NCBI GenBank assembly: GCA_907165275.2
Contig: OU015666.1
Coordinates: 1,580,001-1,644,000 of the forward strand
DNA: 64,000 nt
Direction: 5' to 3'
Source of the DNA: Zygaena filipendulae
Lineage: Eukaryota > Arthropoda > Insecta > Lepidoptera > Zygaenidae
This document shows, piece by piece, positions 22,112-33,230 of the stretch (the first letter of the stretch is position 1; every line of letters starts with the position of its first letter). The notes below the pieces were generated by a model. That model saw only the letters and a program-made list of their open reading frames with translations, was not told where the DNA came from and ran no database searches. The translations under genes and the position numbers were made by a program.

Positions 22112-22878
22112 GCTGGCACCGTCAAGGCCCGAAACGTTGAAATTCAAACACAACGAGCGATGTGCTAATGTAATGTCTAAATTCGACACCGCTAATACCT
22201 CGCCTCCCCCATTAACGACACTAACATGGCATGTTTTGGCCATAGAGCAGGATGGACTTATGAAAACTTATATTTTCATCACTTTTACCTATACGCCTTT
22301 TGCATAGTTTTATGTGATGGTAAAATTATATGGCCATGGGCTTGCGGTGCTCTGCTGTTGTTACTGCTGTTAGCTTTTATGAGTGTCAATTAGGTTTTTT
22401 CATTCTGTTCCGTATCTAATATCATTTTAAAACTACGAGCAATATTTGTATATCTATAAACGAAGTTCTTTATCGTACGGTACGGAGGATGGAGTTAGGA
22501 TTATGACAGGATTATGCGTGAAAGAAATTTTCCTTCACGGCGTTATAGGTGCGCGCTGGTTAGTGGTTTTTGGAACGATTAATTGTATTATTGGTTGCTC
22601 ATTGGTTTTTTCTTTTTTGGAAACTACGAGGCGCAGAGACTTCGTTCTATCCGATGCAGGTTCCACGACACTTGCACGTTTTTTTTTTGGTTTAATTGAA
22701 AAACTTATTATGCAACTTGAGCAAATATATTTCTGGGATATTGTGTTATGAACATAATACTTATCTTATCAACATTGTTAAAAATGAATTCGAAGATAAT
22801 TTTAATATCGGGTGGTGCGCCTCAGGTGGAAAGTTTTTAATTGGTCTGATGATACCTCGCATATCACTACATAATATA

Positions 22879-23155
22879 GTACATAGTATAAAAAAAAGTC
22901 GCTTCCCGCTGTTTGTCTGTCCCTGTGTATGCTTAGATCTTTAAAACTATACGGTTTTTTTCCCGCGGTTTCACCCCGGTAATTTCAGAGTTCCTGCGGA
23001 CACCCTGGGATGAACTATACGGTAAACCTTCCTCTTGAATCACTATATCTATTAAAAAAAACGTATCAAAATCCATTGCGTAGTTTTAAAGATCTAAGCA
23101 TACATAGGGTTAGGGACAAACAGCGGGAAGCGACCTTGTTTTATACTATGTAATG
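22879..23155. mobile_element. Head-to-head pair of Helitron-like 5' ends
   Basis: The block around CTTCCCGCTGTTTGTCTGTC and ATGCTTAGATCTTTAAAAC (22879-22952) is repeated in inverse orientation at 23083-23155, with a minus-strand hairpin region (CCGCGGTTTCACCCCGG) between. The subfamily matches 47113-47312. Confidence 0.55.
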
Positions 23156-23189
23156 ATGGTTGTACTCTTATACTCTGTTAGGTGTATCT

Positions 23190-23390
23190 AATCTTAACTA
23201 CTCAATATTATAAAAGCGATTGTGAGTTAGGCTTGTTGGTTTGTTATACTTTAACTACTCAACAGATCATCCTGAATTTTTGCATACACGTTGTCCTGAC
23301 AAGTGACATCCCTTGGATATAGAAAAGGACACTGGGTGCTTTTTACGCCGAAATTCAAGCTGGAATTCCGGGTGTGCTTATGTTTGGAGC
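23190..23390 (+). mobile_element. Helitron-like element, 5' part
   Basis: It includes AATATTATAAAAGCGA, CACGTTGTCCTGAC and GAATTCCGGG blocks but lacks the hairpin and CTAG end. Confidence 0.5.
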
Positions 23391-23611
23391 ACATATTTAG
23401 CTCGCAAGTCTCAATACATGAGCCAAATTTAACACATATTATGTGAAATAGTTTTTGAGTTATGAGGGGGTCAAAAGTGGCTCCAAATGGTTCATGTAAT
23501 ATTACACACGGTGCTGCTCGCCAGTTCTGTTAGCTTGAACTTGGCTTGACACCCTACCGCGTGTCTAGATACCATAGTATTATATTATCTGTGCTAGTAG
23601 GTAGATACCTA

Positions 23612-23613
<2 letters not shown>

Positions 23614-23646
<33 letters not shown>

Positions 23647-24533
23647 ACCCAGGGAAAATGCTTTATGCATACCACCGCCCCCGGGCCGGGGCGATGGTTA
23701 TGTGGGACTCTGCCCTGATAAGGGCAACCCGCCCTGAGAAGGGCGGGAATGCTACCCACTAAAAACCCTGGGGTGTTCCTCCTCCGCGCCTGTTGCCGGG
23801 GCCACGGGAATCGCTTTCGCATGCTCCGCAGCCCCGACGGCGCCAGCCCGTTGCCGGGCTCCTCCTCGAGGGGCACGAGTGCCCTTCAGAATGACGACGA
23901 TAAGCCGGAACACGCGACGCACCGCCGTCCTCCTCCCTCTCGGGGACCTTGTGCAAAGGACGCCGGTCGGGCCCATGACCGGCGCCCAAGGCCCCCTGCG
24001 ACGGGTCGGGTCAGTGGCCCCGCCGCCCACCACGACGGCCGCAGAGGGTGAGGAGGGCCGACTAGCTCCGCGCCAGCACTCCCCTCCCCCCGCAGCCCCT
24101 CCACGCCGCCAATCACCGGGGCGGCCCCGTCGAGGCCGCAGAGGAAAACCACCCCCACGGCCTCTAACCCTCAGCCGCGGTGCTCCCCGAGCCACCGCAG
24201 CCCGCCTCAGTCGCGCCGCCGCCCCGGAGGACGACAGCGCCACCTACATGGGCCGCCTCGAGCCGAACTTGCCCCCAACAAGTCGGTGAGACGGCCCCCT
24301 CCCGGTGCCTCATGCCGGGCGCGGCGCCGGATAAAATCAACGGCGTCGCACTCGCCGGCATTCTGGCCCGCCTCTGGGTTCCTCTTGGCTTCACCGTGGG
24401 TGGACAGTCCACGGTTACTAAGCCCCCCCGCCACGACAAGGCGGGAACCCAATTCGGGGGGGAGAACCCAATTCGGGGGGGGGAACCCAATTCGGGGGGG
24501 TACCCAATTCGGGGGGTACCCAATTCGGGGGGG
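23614..24533 (-). mobile_element. GC-rich poly(A) retroelement insertion with 15-bp target duplication
   Basis: A 920-bp block, strongly GC-rich in AT-rich surroundings, ends on the minus strand in an A tract of about 32 (poly-T 23614-23645). Both sides carry the same 15 bases AGGTAGATACCTACC (23599-23613 and 24534-24548), a target-site duplication typical of LINE-driven insertion. The minus-strand 5' end is a five-copy minisatellite. Long overlapping ORFs on all frames reflect GC content; none shows a known domain. The 3' part resembles GC-rich R1-clade LINE UTRs, which is an inference. Confidence 0.75.
24446..24533. repeat. Five-copy minisatellite ACCCAATTCGGGGG
   Basis: Five units of 16-20 bp with variable G-run length (5-8 G) form the 5' end of the GC-rich retroelement. 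Confidence 0.9.
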
Positions 24534-24548
24534 AGGTAGATACCTACC

Positions 24549-26319
24549 TACGCCAAGGTACACTATGCACTATGCAGCAAATGTTATTAACAGGAGTAGA
24601 CCCAACTCGAGGGTTGAAATAACATGTCTTATCAAGTAGGTACCTAGATATTACCTACTTAACTAAACTATAAGATTAGTTTATCAACTCAATGGATTCT
24701 GACCCTGAAAGGCCTAAAATATTCCTTTCATGTAGTAAAATGTAGACAAAGAAGGTAAATTAAATGTAGACAAATACCTATCTACATTTTTTTTCTAGTC
24801 AACGATTGACCGCTTTAATGGGTTTTTTAAGGAAACAAGAGATTTTTTTTTACCAAATGCGGTGTAGTAATTTTGTTACGTTGCTATAGTTCTATTCGTA
24901 TCCCGTATACAAGTCATGTTTGTAAAGAGTTATTCACAAAAAAACGTGGGAACTGGGAATGTACCTACATATTGTTAGATAGAGGCCATATTTTAGTTTG
25001 ACGAACAATCAACTATTCGCTCATATTCATATATGTGTTGGACGCCAATTTCCAGTACCTACCTATTTTTTCCTTTTATAGCGTAGCTGGCATATTGTTT
25101 ACGTCTTGTAACCTTATTACGATTACCACAAGCTCAAAAGCGTCGTCTTCTTGCTATGGTACCTAATGGTAGGTACCTAGGTATTATCGGTCGAACGGTT
25201 GACTCTACAGTCAACCTCCATGTCCACACAATATGTTGGAAATACATAATTATATTAGAACGAAGAAAGTAAATTTGAATTTAAATGAGATGTCATAAAC
25301 ATCTTTCTACATCTGTAAAAGGAACCTTATCAAATACCTATATGCATATAAAAATTATGGTAAATATTTGACTAAAATCTGAAAAAGTTTTATACTTAGT
25401 AATACAATTATTTGTTAACGTTCGCGCCCCTGAAAGGTTACCTACCATAACCATAGTATTATGTAATTAATGCCTTCGGTTATGCACATTTTGTATCAAA
25501 AAATTACTAGTATACCTACCTACATACTTAGGTAGATATATATTTATATAATATGATCGGGCAACCCTAGATCAAATAGAATATAATATATTATGTAGAT
25601 TGACGGCGATCTTTTGGGCTCTAGCCGAGTGTCGAGTGTTTTTACGACAAGTGACTGTGTGTGGTCACTGGTCACCAAGCCAGCGGTGAGTCAGCGCCAA
25701 GCGCTCACCACTCGCCCGCCACCGCTCGCCGCCACTCCACGGTGGGCGCGCACGGCTCGGCCTAGTGTAAGCAGCTGGTTCCTAGAACTGACGACACGAC
25801 ATGATGTTTTTTTTTAATGAATTCACTCTCGTTGCCATCGAGTCCGGTTTTTGTTACGTGATGCGTCCGCGCAATGAAGGTCATTCAACTTTTGTTGCAA
25901 CAAAAAGAAAGCATCCGTTCGTCCTAGATTTGAAGTTTCATAGTTATCTTTACATTGGTATAAGTAATTAACAATCTTTCTGTTAAAAAATTTAGGGAAT
26001 GTATCTAAATGATATAAATATAGATAAACAATAATTGACGCAACCAAAAACGAAATTATTCGCAATGAATTACGAAGAATATAAAATGGTGTTTGAAGGA
26101 TTATTATAACAGAATGGGGATTTAGAATTTTACATTAGATGACAATATCTATTGAACCTACCATTGTGTAATTATTGTGATGTCAATGAACGACCAGTAA
26201 TTCGATATGATAATGTGATTTTTTACTGGTATGGCTTTTACGAACAAGAAATCTGATTATGTTTAGCTACGTAGTATAGCTGTGGTTATGTGGGTAGATA
26301 AATTATAGAAGCACAAGAT
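24549..26319. other. Gene-free stretch with a GC-rich patch
   Basis: The only notable part is 25605-25800, clearly richer in GC and CpG than its surroundings, with a CGGTGAGT donor-like word at 25683-25690. It could be a non-coding first exon or promoter, but no protein is recognisable. Confidence 0.3.
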
Positions 26320-26327
26320 AAAAATAC

Positions 26328-26819
26328 TAGAGATGAAACGAATATCCGGTAACTATCCGGTATCCGGCCTATCCGGCCTCGTTTTCACTATTCGGCCGGA
26401 TACCGGATAGTAAGTCAGTATCCGGCCGGATAACAGATAGTAAAATTAAAAAAATCCCATTATTTTACCAAGGCACATCATACCACAATAACATAAAACC
26501 ACGACGACAAGTAAAGAAACAATGGAATAAAAAAATGAACTGAGAAATAAATACAAAAATTACAAACTGACACGCGTGGTAGGTAACACTCGAACGTCCC
26601 CGATTAGTCCCGATCACCGCTCACGTGCGATAACACCCGAACGCGCCCGAATATGTCCGATCTCGTTCACCGCGCGTATATTCAAATCACACTAATCGCG
26701 TCATATAACGCGATAAAGGGCCGAATATCCGGTGGCCGGATATCCGGCGCTCTGGCCTCGTAGCTTGCCGAATATTCGGTATCCGGTATCCGACCAAACC
26801 ACTATTCGTTTCATCTCTA
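26328..26819. mobile_element. Non-autonomous hAT-like element with perfect 8-bp TSD
   Basis: The 17-bp TIRs TAGAGATGAAACGAATA / TATTCGTTTCATCTCTA are perfect and flanked by AAAAATAC on both sides (26320-26327 and 26820-26827). Many ATCCGG/CCGGAT words cluster near both ends, as expected for subterminal transposase-binding motifs of hAT elements. It is 492 bp with no transposase ORF. Confidence 0.85.
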
Positions 26820-26827
26820 AAAAATAC

Positions 26828-28254
26828 GCAACGTACCTATTAAGTAATTAAATAGGTCGGTATCTATATTAAAAAAATATTGTAGATTCTTAGCTCCATG
26901 CCTTGATATGCTCAGCTCGAATTATGGAGCTATATAGGAATACGTAACAGACAACTGTGGATAATGTTATGAGGAAATGCTAATAAAGCTTGCCTTTGTA
27001 GCTAGGCTCTAGATGCATGGAATTCACAGGTGTGCAGTCCATGTATGGCACATCAAGTTTCTTATTTGAAAATTGTATAAATGTGTTAACGGAGTCTATC
27101 TTTTATTTACGTGTTTAAAAAAAATATAATCAGTACATAAAAGTATTATAAGGACCCACTTATTTGACTACTTCTTATCAGATTTTATTCTAGAACATGT
27201 AAATGAAATTCGTAAAGTAGGATTTCGATGGATAAAATATTAATGTAAGGTTAAAATGTTATTTCTATAAGAATTGGTGATAGACCCCTGGTAGAAAAGT
27301 TGGTGGTTCCTAAATGTATTGATTACTTATAACATATACTGTTTTATATTTTTTTTGTTATACCATTCTTTCACACCGCCATCCGTCGCCATTTTGATAT
27401 TATCCATTATCTGTAACTACGTATTTATCACTACTATTAATGTTACTTCATCATTAAGTTCCATACGTTATTATTGATTGACCTCAAGCTCGGCTGTCTG
27501 CCCACGCCTCTTACAAATACCAAACTAACGTCATGTGTTACAGCTATTGTGCACTTTAACACGTTGACAATAAAGTCCACATTCTTCATGCGATTATGAA
27601 TGTAATTTTGTGCAGCACAATGTACAAAGTTTTGTTTGAAAAATGCTCTCAAAATAAAGGCAAGTAGGTGGGAAGTCATAAGAATTGACACGCAATTTAC
27701 GTCTTTCCGTTGCTTGCAATAAAGATCATTGGAGTTAATTAAAAATAATGTTGTTTTCGATGCATTTGGCATTGATCGCGAGGTCATTAGAGATAAGCAG
27801 CTTTATTATTATTAAAAATTTAACATAACATTATGGACAATGGACATGTCGCATAAGTCATTGTCAAGACTGGCAACAATGTTTACATAGTCTGTTGTAT
27901 TCGATACTATAAATAGAGGGTTAAAAATTTGTTCATACAGGGTGTAAGCACGGTGTAAGGTTAAACAAGGAACGTATTTATATTCCGTATTCGATTGCCG
28001 TCGATAAACAAACATACTATAATTTTTACTGATGAAAATAAAAATACAACAAATATCATGAAAGCTTTGCGCGCAAATTGTGGACGCGCCGACGGAAGGG
28101 CCACTCAACATCCCTTTCCTTGCGATTGTCACTGACGCGCCCACCCGTATCCAAGCCAACGTCTTTATTTAAGGGTTTCACTGTAATTTATCAGTATTTG
28201 TTTTTACCATATTTACATTTTTATTAATTACGTAATATAAGCATGAAATACTAA
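26828..28254. other. Gene-free stretch with two unrecognised minus-strand ORFs
   Basis: Two open frames on the minus strand (28159-27812, 115 codons; 27787-27443, 114 codons) lie one after the other. I recognise no domain. They could be remains of an unknown transposase or chance frames. No splice or promoter support is visible. Confidence 0.25.
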
Positions 28255-28491
28255 CCGCCGCACTCAGAGTCGACTTTAATGATTACTTAGTTAAGTATAG
28301 ATTTTTAAAACAAAACTGCCGCAATCAGACAAGTTTAATAAATTAATGTTAGTTGGCATTTATCTAATTAAGTTACACCTCATTAAATGCCAATTAACAT
28401 TAATTGACTGAACGTCTCTGATTGCGGCAATTTTGTTTTAAAAATCTATACTTAACTAAATAATCATTAAAGTCGACTCTGAGTGCGGCGG
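28255..28491. mobile_element. Nearly perfect palindromic MITE, 237 bp
   Basis: Arms of about 110 bp starting CCGCCGCACTCAGAGTCGAC are inverted around a centre of about 20 bp near 28370. The single-stranded form would fold into one long hairpin. The word AATACT occurs just outside both ends, a weak candidate for a target duplication. Confidence 0.8.
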
Positions 28492-28949
28492 CTTTAATAC
28501 TTTCCTCGTTTACACTCTGCATATTTGAAAAACTACAAAAATACCTACTTATATCTTTTTTGTTGGAAGTCAATCATGCATCCATTGCCTCTGGTTTTTA
28601 AGAACATAATTACCATCGCATACCTACATTATATTATTATTAGGTTTATCCATGGCTATACAATTAAAACCACAAATCTTTTACCGATATTAAGTACAAA
28701 AATATATAAGTAGGTACCTAATGTTAACGAAGTGTGGGTAAAGTGTCTCGAGTCAGTACGCACTTATGTGAAGTTGACGTTAACATTTTAACGTTTATTT
28801 ATTTTTCATTTCCGTTCCCACAGCAACAATCAAAACTAATGTAGGTACACCGCGCTATACGTCATGACATGCTTGGATAGTTTGTGAACGAAGTCGCATG
28901 CGCATCACCAATCCATTAGGAATTATGAACCGAATTTTACGGAGACCAC

Positions 28950-29279
28950 AATGATCATGTTGACTATTTTTTTTTTAGTCCGTCTTTTAGATTATTAAAA
29001 AAATATTGGACACGTATTTTTTCTTTTTTTACGTAATCAAAAAATAACGGCGATATATTAAGTTGAAATTTCGCGTGACGTCACTATTCTGACAGTTTGT
29101 ATGGTGGTTTTAGCGGTTAGTGACGTCACGACCCTCTCACCCTAAACTTTAATGTGCTTTATCTCTGTATATTTTAATTTATTTGAAAAAGCAAAAAATA
29201 CGTGTCTATTGTTTTTTTTACTTTCTAACTGACGGACTAATTAGAATTTTGATTTTCAAAAGTAGTCAACATCCCCATT
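28950..29279. mobile_element. MITE TAGTCCGTC family, copy A (carries two CRE palindromes)
   Basis: Ends AATGATCATGTTGACTA / TAGTCAACATCCCCATT are inverted, as are the subterminal TTAGTCCGTC and ACACGTATTTTTT blocks. TGACGTCA occurs at 29076-29083 and 29121-29128. It is 330 bp, non-coding and full length. Confidence 0.8.
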
Positions 29280-29555
29280 GACGATAAAAATATAGTATTT
29301 TTCAGAATATACATATTATTTTTCGTTATTATAAAATATAGTACGTTATTATATAATATAAGTACGGGTGGCAAGCCTAACTATACCCAATAATGCGATT
29401 GGTATAACGTTGCAAGTGCAGTGCGTGCAGCTGGAATGGTTGTTTGAAACTGTGAGTCATTTGCAGTTTCACTAATCGCAAACTAAGTAGCTAATGGTTT
29501 TACAACTTCATCCCGTCGATTTTACGGTATCGGTATTAAAGCCCAGCTTAGACTT

Positions 29556-29710
29556 ATGCTACTGCTCCACCTGCGTTAACGTTAACGTTGATGTTAATGT
29601 CTAACGTGGTAATGTTAGTAAGTTAACGCGTTAAAATGTTCGCCACATCTACGTAATGCCTAAATTAGCGCACTAATTTACGCGTTAACACGCAGGTGGA
29701 GCAGTAGCAT
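29556..29710. mobile_element. MITE ATGCTACTGCTCCACCTGCG family, copy 1
   Basis: TIRs of about 20 bp (ATGCTACTGCTCCACCTGCG and its complement at the right). TTA on both sides of TGC...GCA would fit a PIF/Harbinger 3-bp duplication. Internal GTTAAC words repeat. Confidence 0.7.
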
Positions 29711-29853
29711 TAGGCTAAAGCTAAAGGCTGTAACTCTAGTGTAGGTAACTGCTTAGAAGGAAGGCTAGACGTTTATGATTCAAGGCGAACGCGTGTTTTA
29801 TCATTTGTTGTGATTGCTCTTCCGTTTATTGCATCTTTTTTTTTTAATTTAAA

Positions 29854-30165
29854 TCCCTACTAATATTATAAATGCGAAAGTAATGTCTGTCTGTCTATCT
29901 ATTACGCCTTAACGGCTCAACCGATTATTAGAAAATTTTGCACACACGTTGTTAGGGGTACAAAAAAGGACATAGGGTCCTTTTTATCCTGGAATACCCG
30001 TGGGAACTTCGAAATTAACACTGGTGGAATCTCTTGAAATTTTACATACCTACCTACACGTTGTCAGAGGTACAGAAAAGGATATAAGGTACCTACTTTG
30101 TATCCCGGAAGTCCTGCGGGATCTCCGAAGTTACCGCGGTACTCGAAACCGCGGGGACCAGCTAG
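29854..30165 (+). mobile_element. Helitron-like element, complete and enlarged
   Basis: A|TC start (TCCCTACTAATATTATAAAT) and CTAG|T end, with CCGCGGtactcgaaaCCGCGG hairpin. The middle block (CACGTTGT...GGAATTC-like) is duplicated, which explains 312 bp. Confidence 0.75.
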
Positions 30166-30364
30166 TATAGAAAAATTAACGCTTACATTTTCTTTATTTA
30201 TTCAAGTCGTTGTGCCTACAACGAACTTTGCACCTGTACTTTGTAGGTTGGTACTCCTAAACTAATTAATCTCCAATTTAGATCAGTAAAATATGCAGGT
30301 TAATTTTATGGTTGAAACCAATTTTACGAGAATTTAGCTTTGTGTTTTATACCCACATAGTCAG

Positions 30365-30495
30365 CAGTGTTTGTTTGTTACGCCTTCACGCCTTAACTGA
30401 GAAACATTTCCTGATGATTGGTTGACTAACCGACCATCATAAAATATTGCATGTACACGTTTTCCGCGTATCTACAGAAAAGGACGTAGGGTATG
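30365..30495 (+). mobile_element. Helitron-like internal fragment
   Basis: It has TTACGCCTTCACGCCTTAAC and GGACGTAGGGTAT blocks only; both ends are missing. Confidence 0.45.
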
Positions 30496-32090
30496 CATGC
30501 AAGTCGCAAGTTAGCAGTTACAAGTTTACAATACTTTGACTAAATGACTAAAATATACATATCTTGAGTCTCTCTACCAATTATTTATTATCTAACAATA
30601 AGTACCTACTTACTACCAGTCAAAACATTATCGAGAAACTTAGCGACGCGACGTAAAAAAAACCACTTCAATGTTGTTCAACTAAAACCCCTCCGAGCTC
30701 CTTAACATTCAACCTTCCTACCAACGTTTAAGTTTTGTTTTGTAAAATAGAATTCTTTGGATACGTATCGTGTTTTTATTTCATTTTAAAAATGTCAGAC
30801 CTATTTGATACGTCCCGTCCCTTTTTTAAGTTTAAATTCCTTAGGACCCACATCTCCATCACAATAAATCACGTCCAATAATAATTAAAAAAAAAAGGAT
30901 TCGAATTCCTGCCGGTTTAAAAAGTGGTGGATTAGTTGATTGATGTACAAACATCTATGGTTGAATTGTACGTAATACGTATTTCGTCTGAGGGTCGTAC
31001 AAGTAAATCTACCTAAATCTATCTATAGATATGTGTGTAGTTCGTTTTCAAAAAACATAAAGCTACAATACAGTAGTGACTACATCGTAGACGGAGAATT
31101 CATTCATTCATGAAACTCCCAAGGGAGTAAAGTGATTTGAGTTTGGAACGTTATTTGAAGGAAAACTCTTAGCGTTTTGTTTTCTTTTTATGTGATCTGC
31201 CTGTGGTGGCCAATTATATTTTCGAATAAACCGTCTGCCCGTGTAAAGAGAGTTTATGTCTCGCAGTAGGTATGGAAAGTAGAGTACGCACCTCGAGGAT
31301 AAAGCCTGTCTTCGTCACGGGCAGCTTAAACCCCTCGCTGCACTCAGGACTCTACATAACTCCCTCGCTTCGCTCAGGAGTTAAATTTTTAATTACCTCC
31401 GCTATGCTCGGGGATTAACTCTAGAGTCCCTCAGGGTTCAATATGCCGCCTGTGACGTAAGACACTGCTTTGCTCCCTCGGTGCATAATCTACTATTGTT
31501 ACATTACGATTTACAAAAGAATCGTGTCCGAATGGTTTAAAGTACCTTATAGGTAGGTACCCATTATGCAAAGCAAGGGCAGACGAGAGACGACACAGCC
31601 AGGGTCACTAACTTGGGTCAGGGCGATCCACTATGCAGAGATGGTTACCTACATAAACAAGACACAAGTCAAAACAACTGTTATTTTTGTTATATACAAA
31701 CACTGTAGGTACGTATCTAATTAGGCAGGTTACAGGTATCGAAGATCGCAAGGTATGTAAATACCTACCTACACAGACAAAATCACGTCAAACGTTGCTC
31801 ACACGCTATTGCGTTTCTTCCAGTTTATTTGGCACCAGACATTTATTATGGCAATAAATTACCGGGTAAATAAAGTAAAAATTAAAATGCAGGATGCAAC
31901 TTTCACTAGACGGGTTGAGCAAGTTAAGTCCATTATATTCGGATCTGCACTAGCTATAGGAAATACCAATGAAGGAAGGTCCTCATAAAATGGTTGTGCG
32001 TAACAAAATGGCCGATCGGTTTTTCCTGCGTCATGTTTACAATCGAATTCATATTCATTCAACACACATTGTGTAATATGCGGTTTCTAA
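30496..32090. other. Gene-free stretch with hairpin-rich CG words
   Basis: 31331-31425 has repeated words like CCCTCGCTTCGCTCAGGAGT and inverted AGGACTCTA / TAGAGTCC. No gene is supported elsewhere. Confidence 0.4.
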
Positions 32091-32254
32091 TCTTCTTCTT
32101 TGTAAGTAAAAATGAATGTTTGTATGTCTGTCCTCTATGCGTTTCGAAACTATTGGTCCGATTGTGATGAAACTTTGACGGGTTGTTCTGCCTGCGTCTG
32201 CAAAGGTTCCTGATCCCAAACTCACGCGGGTGCAATCGCGGGGCATATAGCTAG
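32091..32254 (+). mobile_element. Helitron-like element, third subfamily
   Basis: A|TC start (TCTTCTTCTTTGTAAG), hairpin remnant ACGCGGGTGCAATCGCGGGG, CTAG|T end. 164 bp. The middle is unrelated to the common subfamily. Confidence 0.65.
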
Positions 32255-32651
32255 TAGGTTATAAATTATACTTAATGGTCTACTTGAAGCTGTTTTTAGG
32301 TTTCGATGTGTACCCGTAAGCTATAAGTTTAGACAACCGATCTAAGTATCTAGTATTTCATATTTCCATTGTACAGACACTCCCAATCCAGTTTTATTAT
32401 ATGTATAGATTTACATTACATTGCCCACAACAGTGTCAAGGATATTTACCGTTCAATTTATCATTTTCGTGATGAAATTAACATTTGAATGCTCATTAGC
32501 AGGTTGTATGTTGGTACAATATATTTTGAGGCACAAATATTTATATCTAATGACTTCCTTGTCGGATCAGATTAAAAGTCTCGTATTTTGATGTAAATGC
32601 TTTGAATACTATTTAAATTGGGCAGATAGATATCCTCACTAATATTAAATA

Positions 32652-32768
32652 CTAGTTGTTCCCCGCGGTTTCATCCGCGTTAATTTCGGAGTTCCCGCGG
32701 GAATTCCGGTATAAAAAGTACCCTATGTCCTTCTCTGTACTCTTGACAACGTGTATGCTAAATTTAAC
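32652..32768 (-). mobile_element. Helitron-like 3' half
   Basis: The hairpin end and CTAG are intact at the left; the copy stops after the 'caacgtgtatgctaaattt' block. Confidence 0.65.
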
Positions 32769-32870
32769 ATAGAACACTCGATACTTTAATTCCCATAAGT
32801 AAAGACGGGTAGCTTGTACGTACGTTTTGCGTGTGCTTGTGTGTGCGTATCGACACTGTAGAAGATTCTA

Positions 32871-33228
32871 TACAACGTGTTAATGAATTAACTGAAAACC
32901 TGATACACCCCATTTAAAAAAATAAACAATAATATGATTAAAATATATTTTATGTCGAAAAAATTTATACTTTAAAAGTTATTCAACATTATTTTTGAGG
33001 TGACCTATCTACGAAATTCCAAGCGCTACGCCCGCGCCTACCGGTTCGAATTTTTTTGCTGCGGGCGGCGTACGCGCCAAATACTATGTATTATAAATAA
33101 TTTAGACATGGACTGATAAAAATGAAAAAATATAACCTATATTAAAACATAGTGCCATCGATTCGCTAGTAGATCTATAGCTGAGCAAACTACTTTCTAG
33201 TTTTCAGTTAATTCATTAACACGTTGTA
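32871..33228. mobile_element. MITE with 29-bp TIRs and TA target (Tc1/mariner-like)
   Basis: TACAACGTGTTAATGAATTA at the left is mirrored exactly at the right (TAATTCATTAACACGTTGTA); the match goes on to TGAAAAC. TA dinucleotides flank both ends (32869-32870, 33229-33230). 358 bp, no transposase. Confidence 0.75.
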
Positions 33229-33230
33229 TA

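Larger units (their letters stand above)
20891..22878. other. Gene-free stretch
   Basis: It contains the small MITE at 21520-21637 and a (GCC)n run at 22086-22111. Short ORFs of 60-100 codons (for instance over the GCC run) lack support. Nothing else recognised. Confidence 0.35.

Noticed and set aside
22046..22307. Alanine-rich ORFs over the GCC run
   Set aside because: The microsatellite creates them on both strands; flanking codons show no conserved motif.
23752..24639. Long overlapping ORFs of 100-163 codons in the GC-rich block
   Set aside because: They exist in many frames because stop codons are rare in GC-rich sequence; no domain is visible and the block is a retroelement with TSD.
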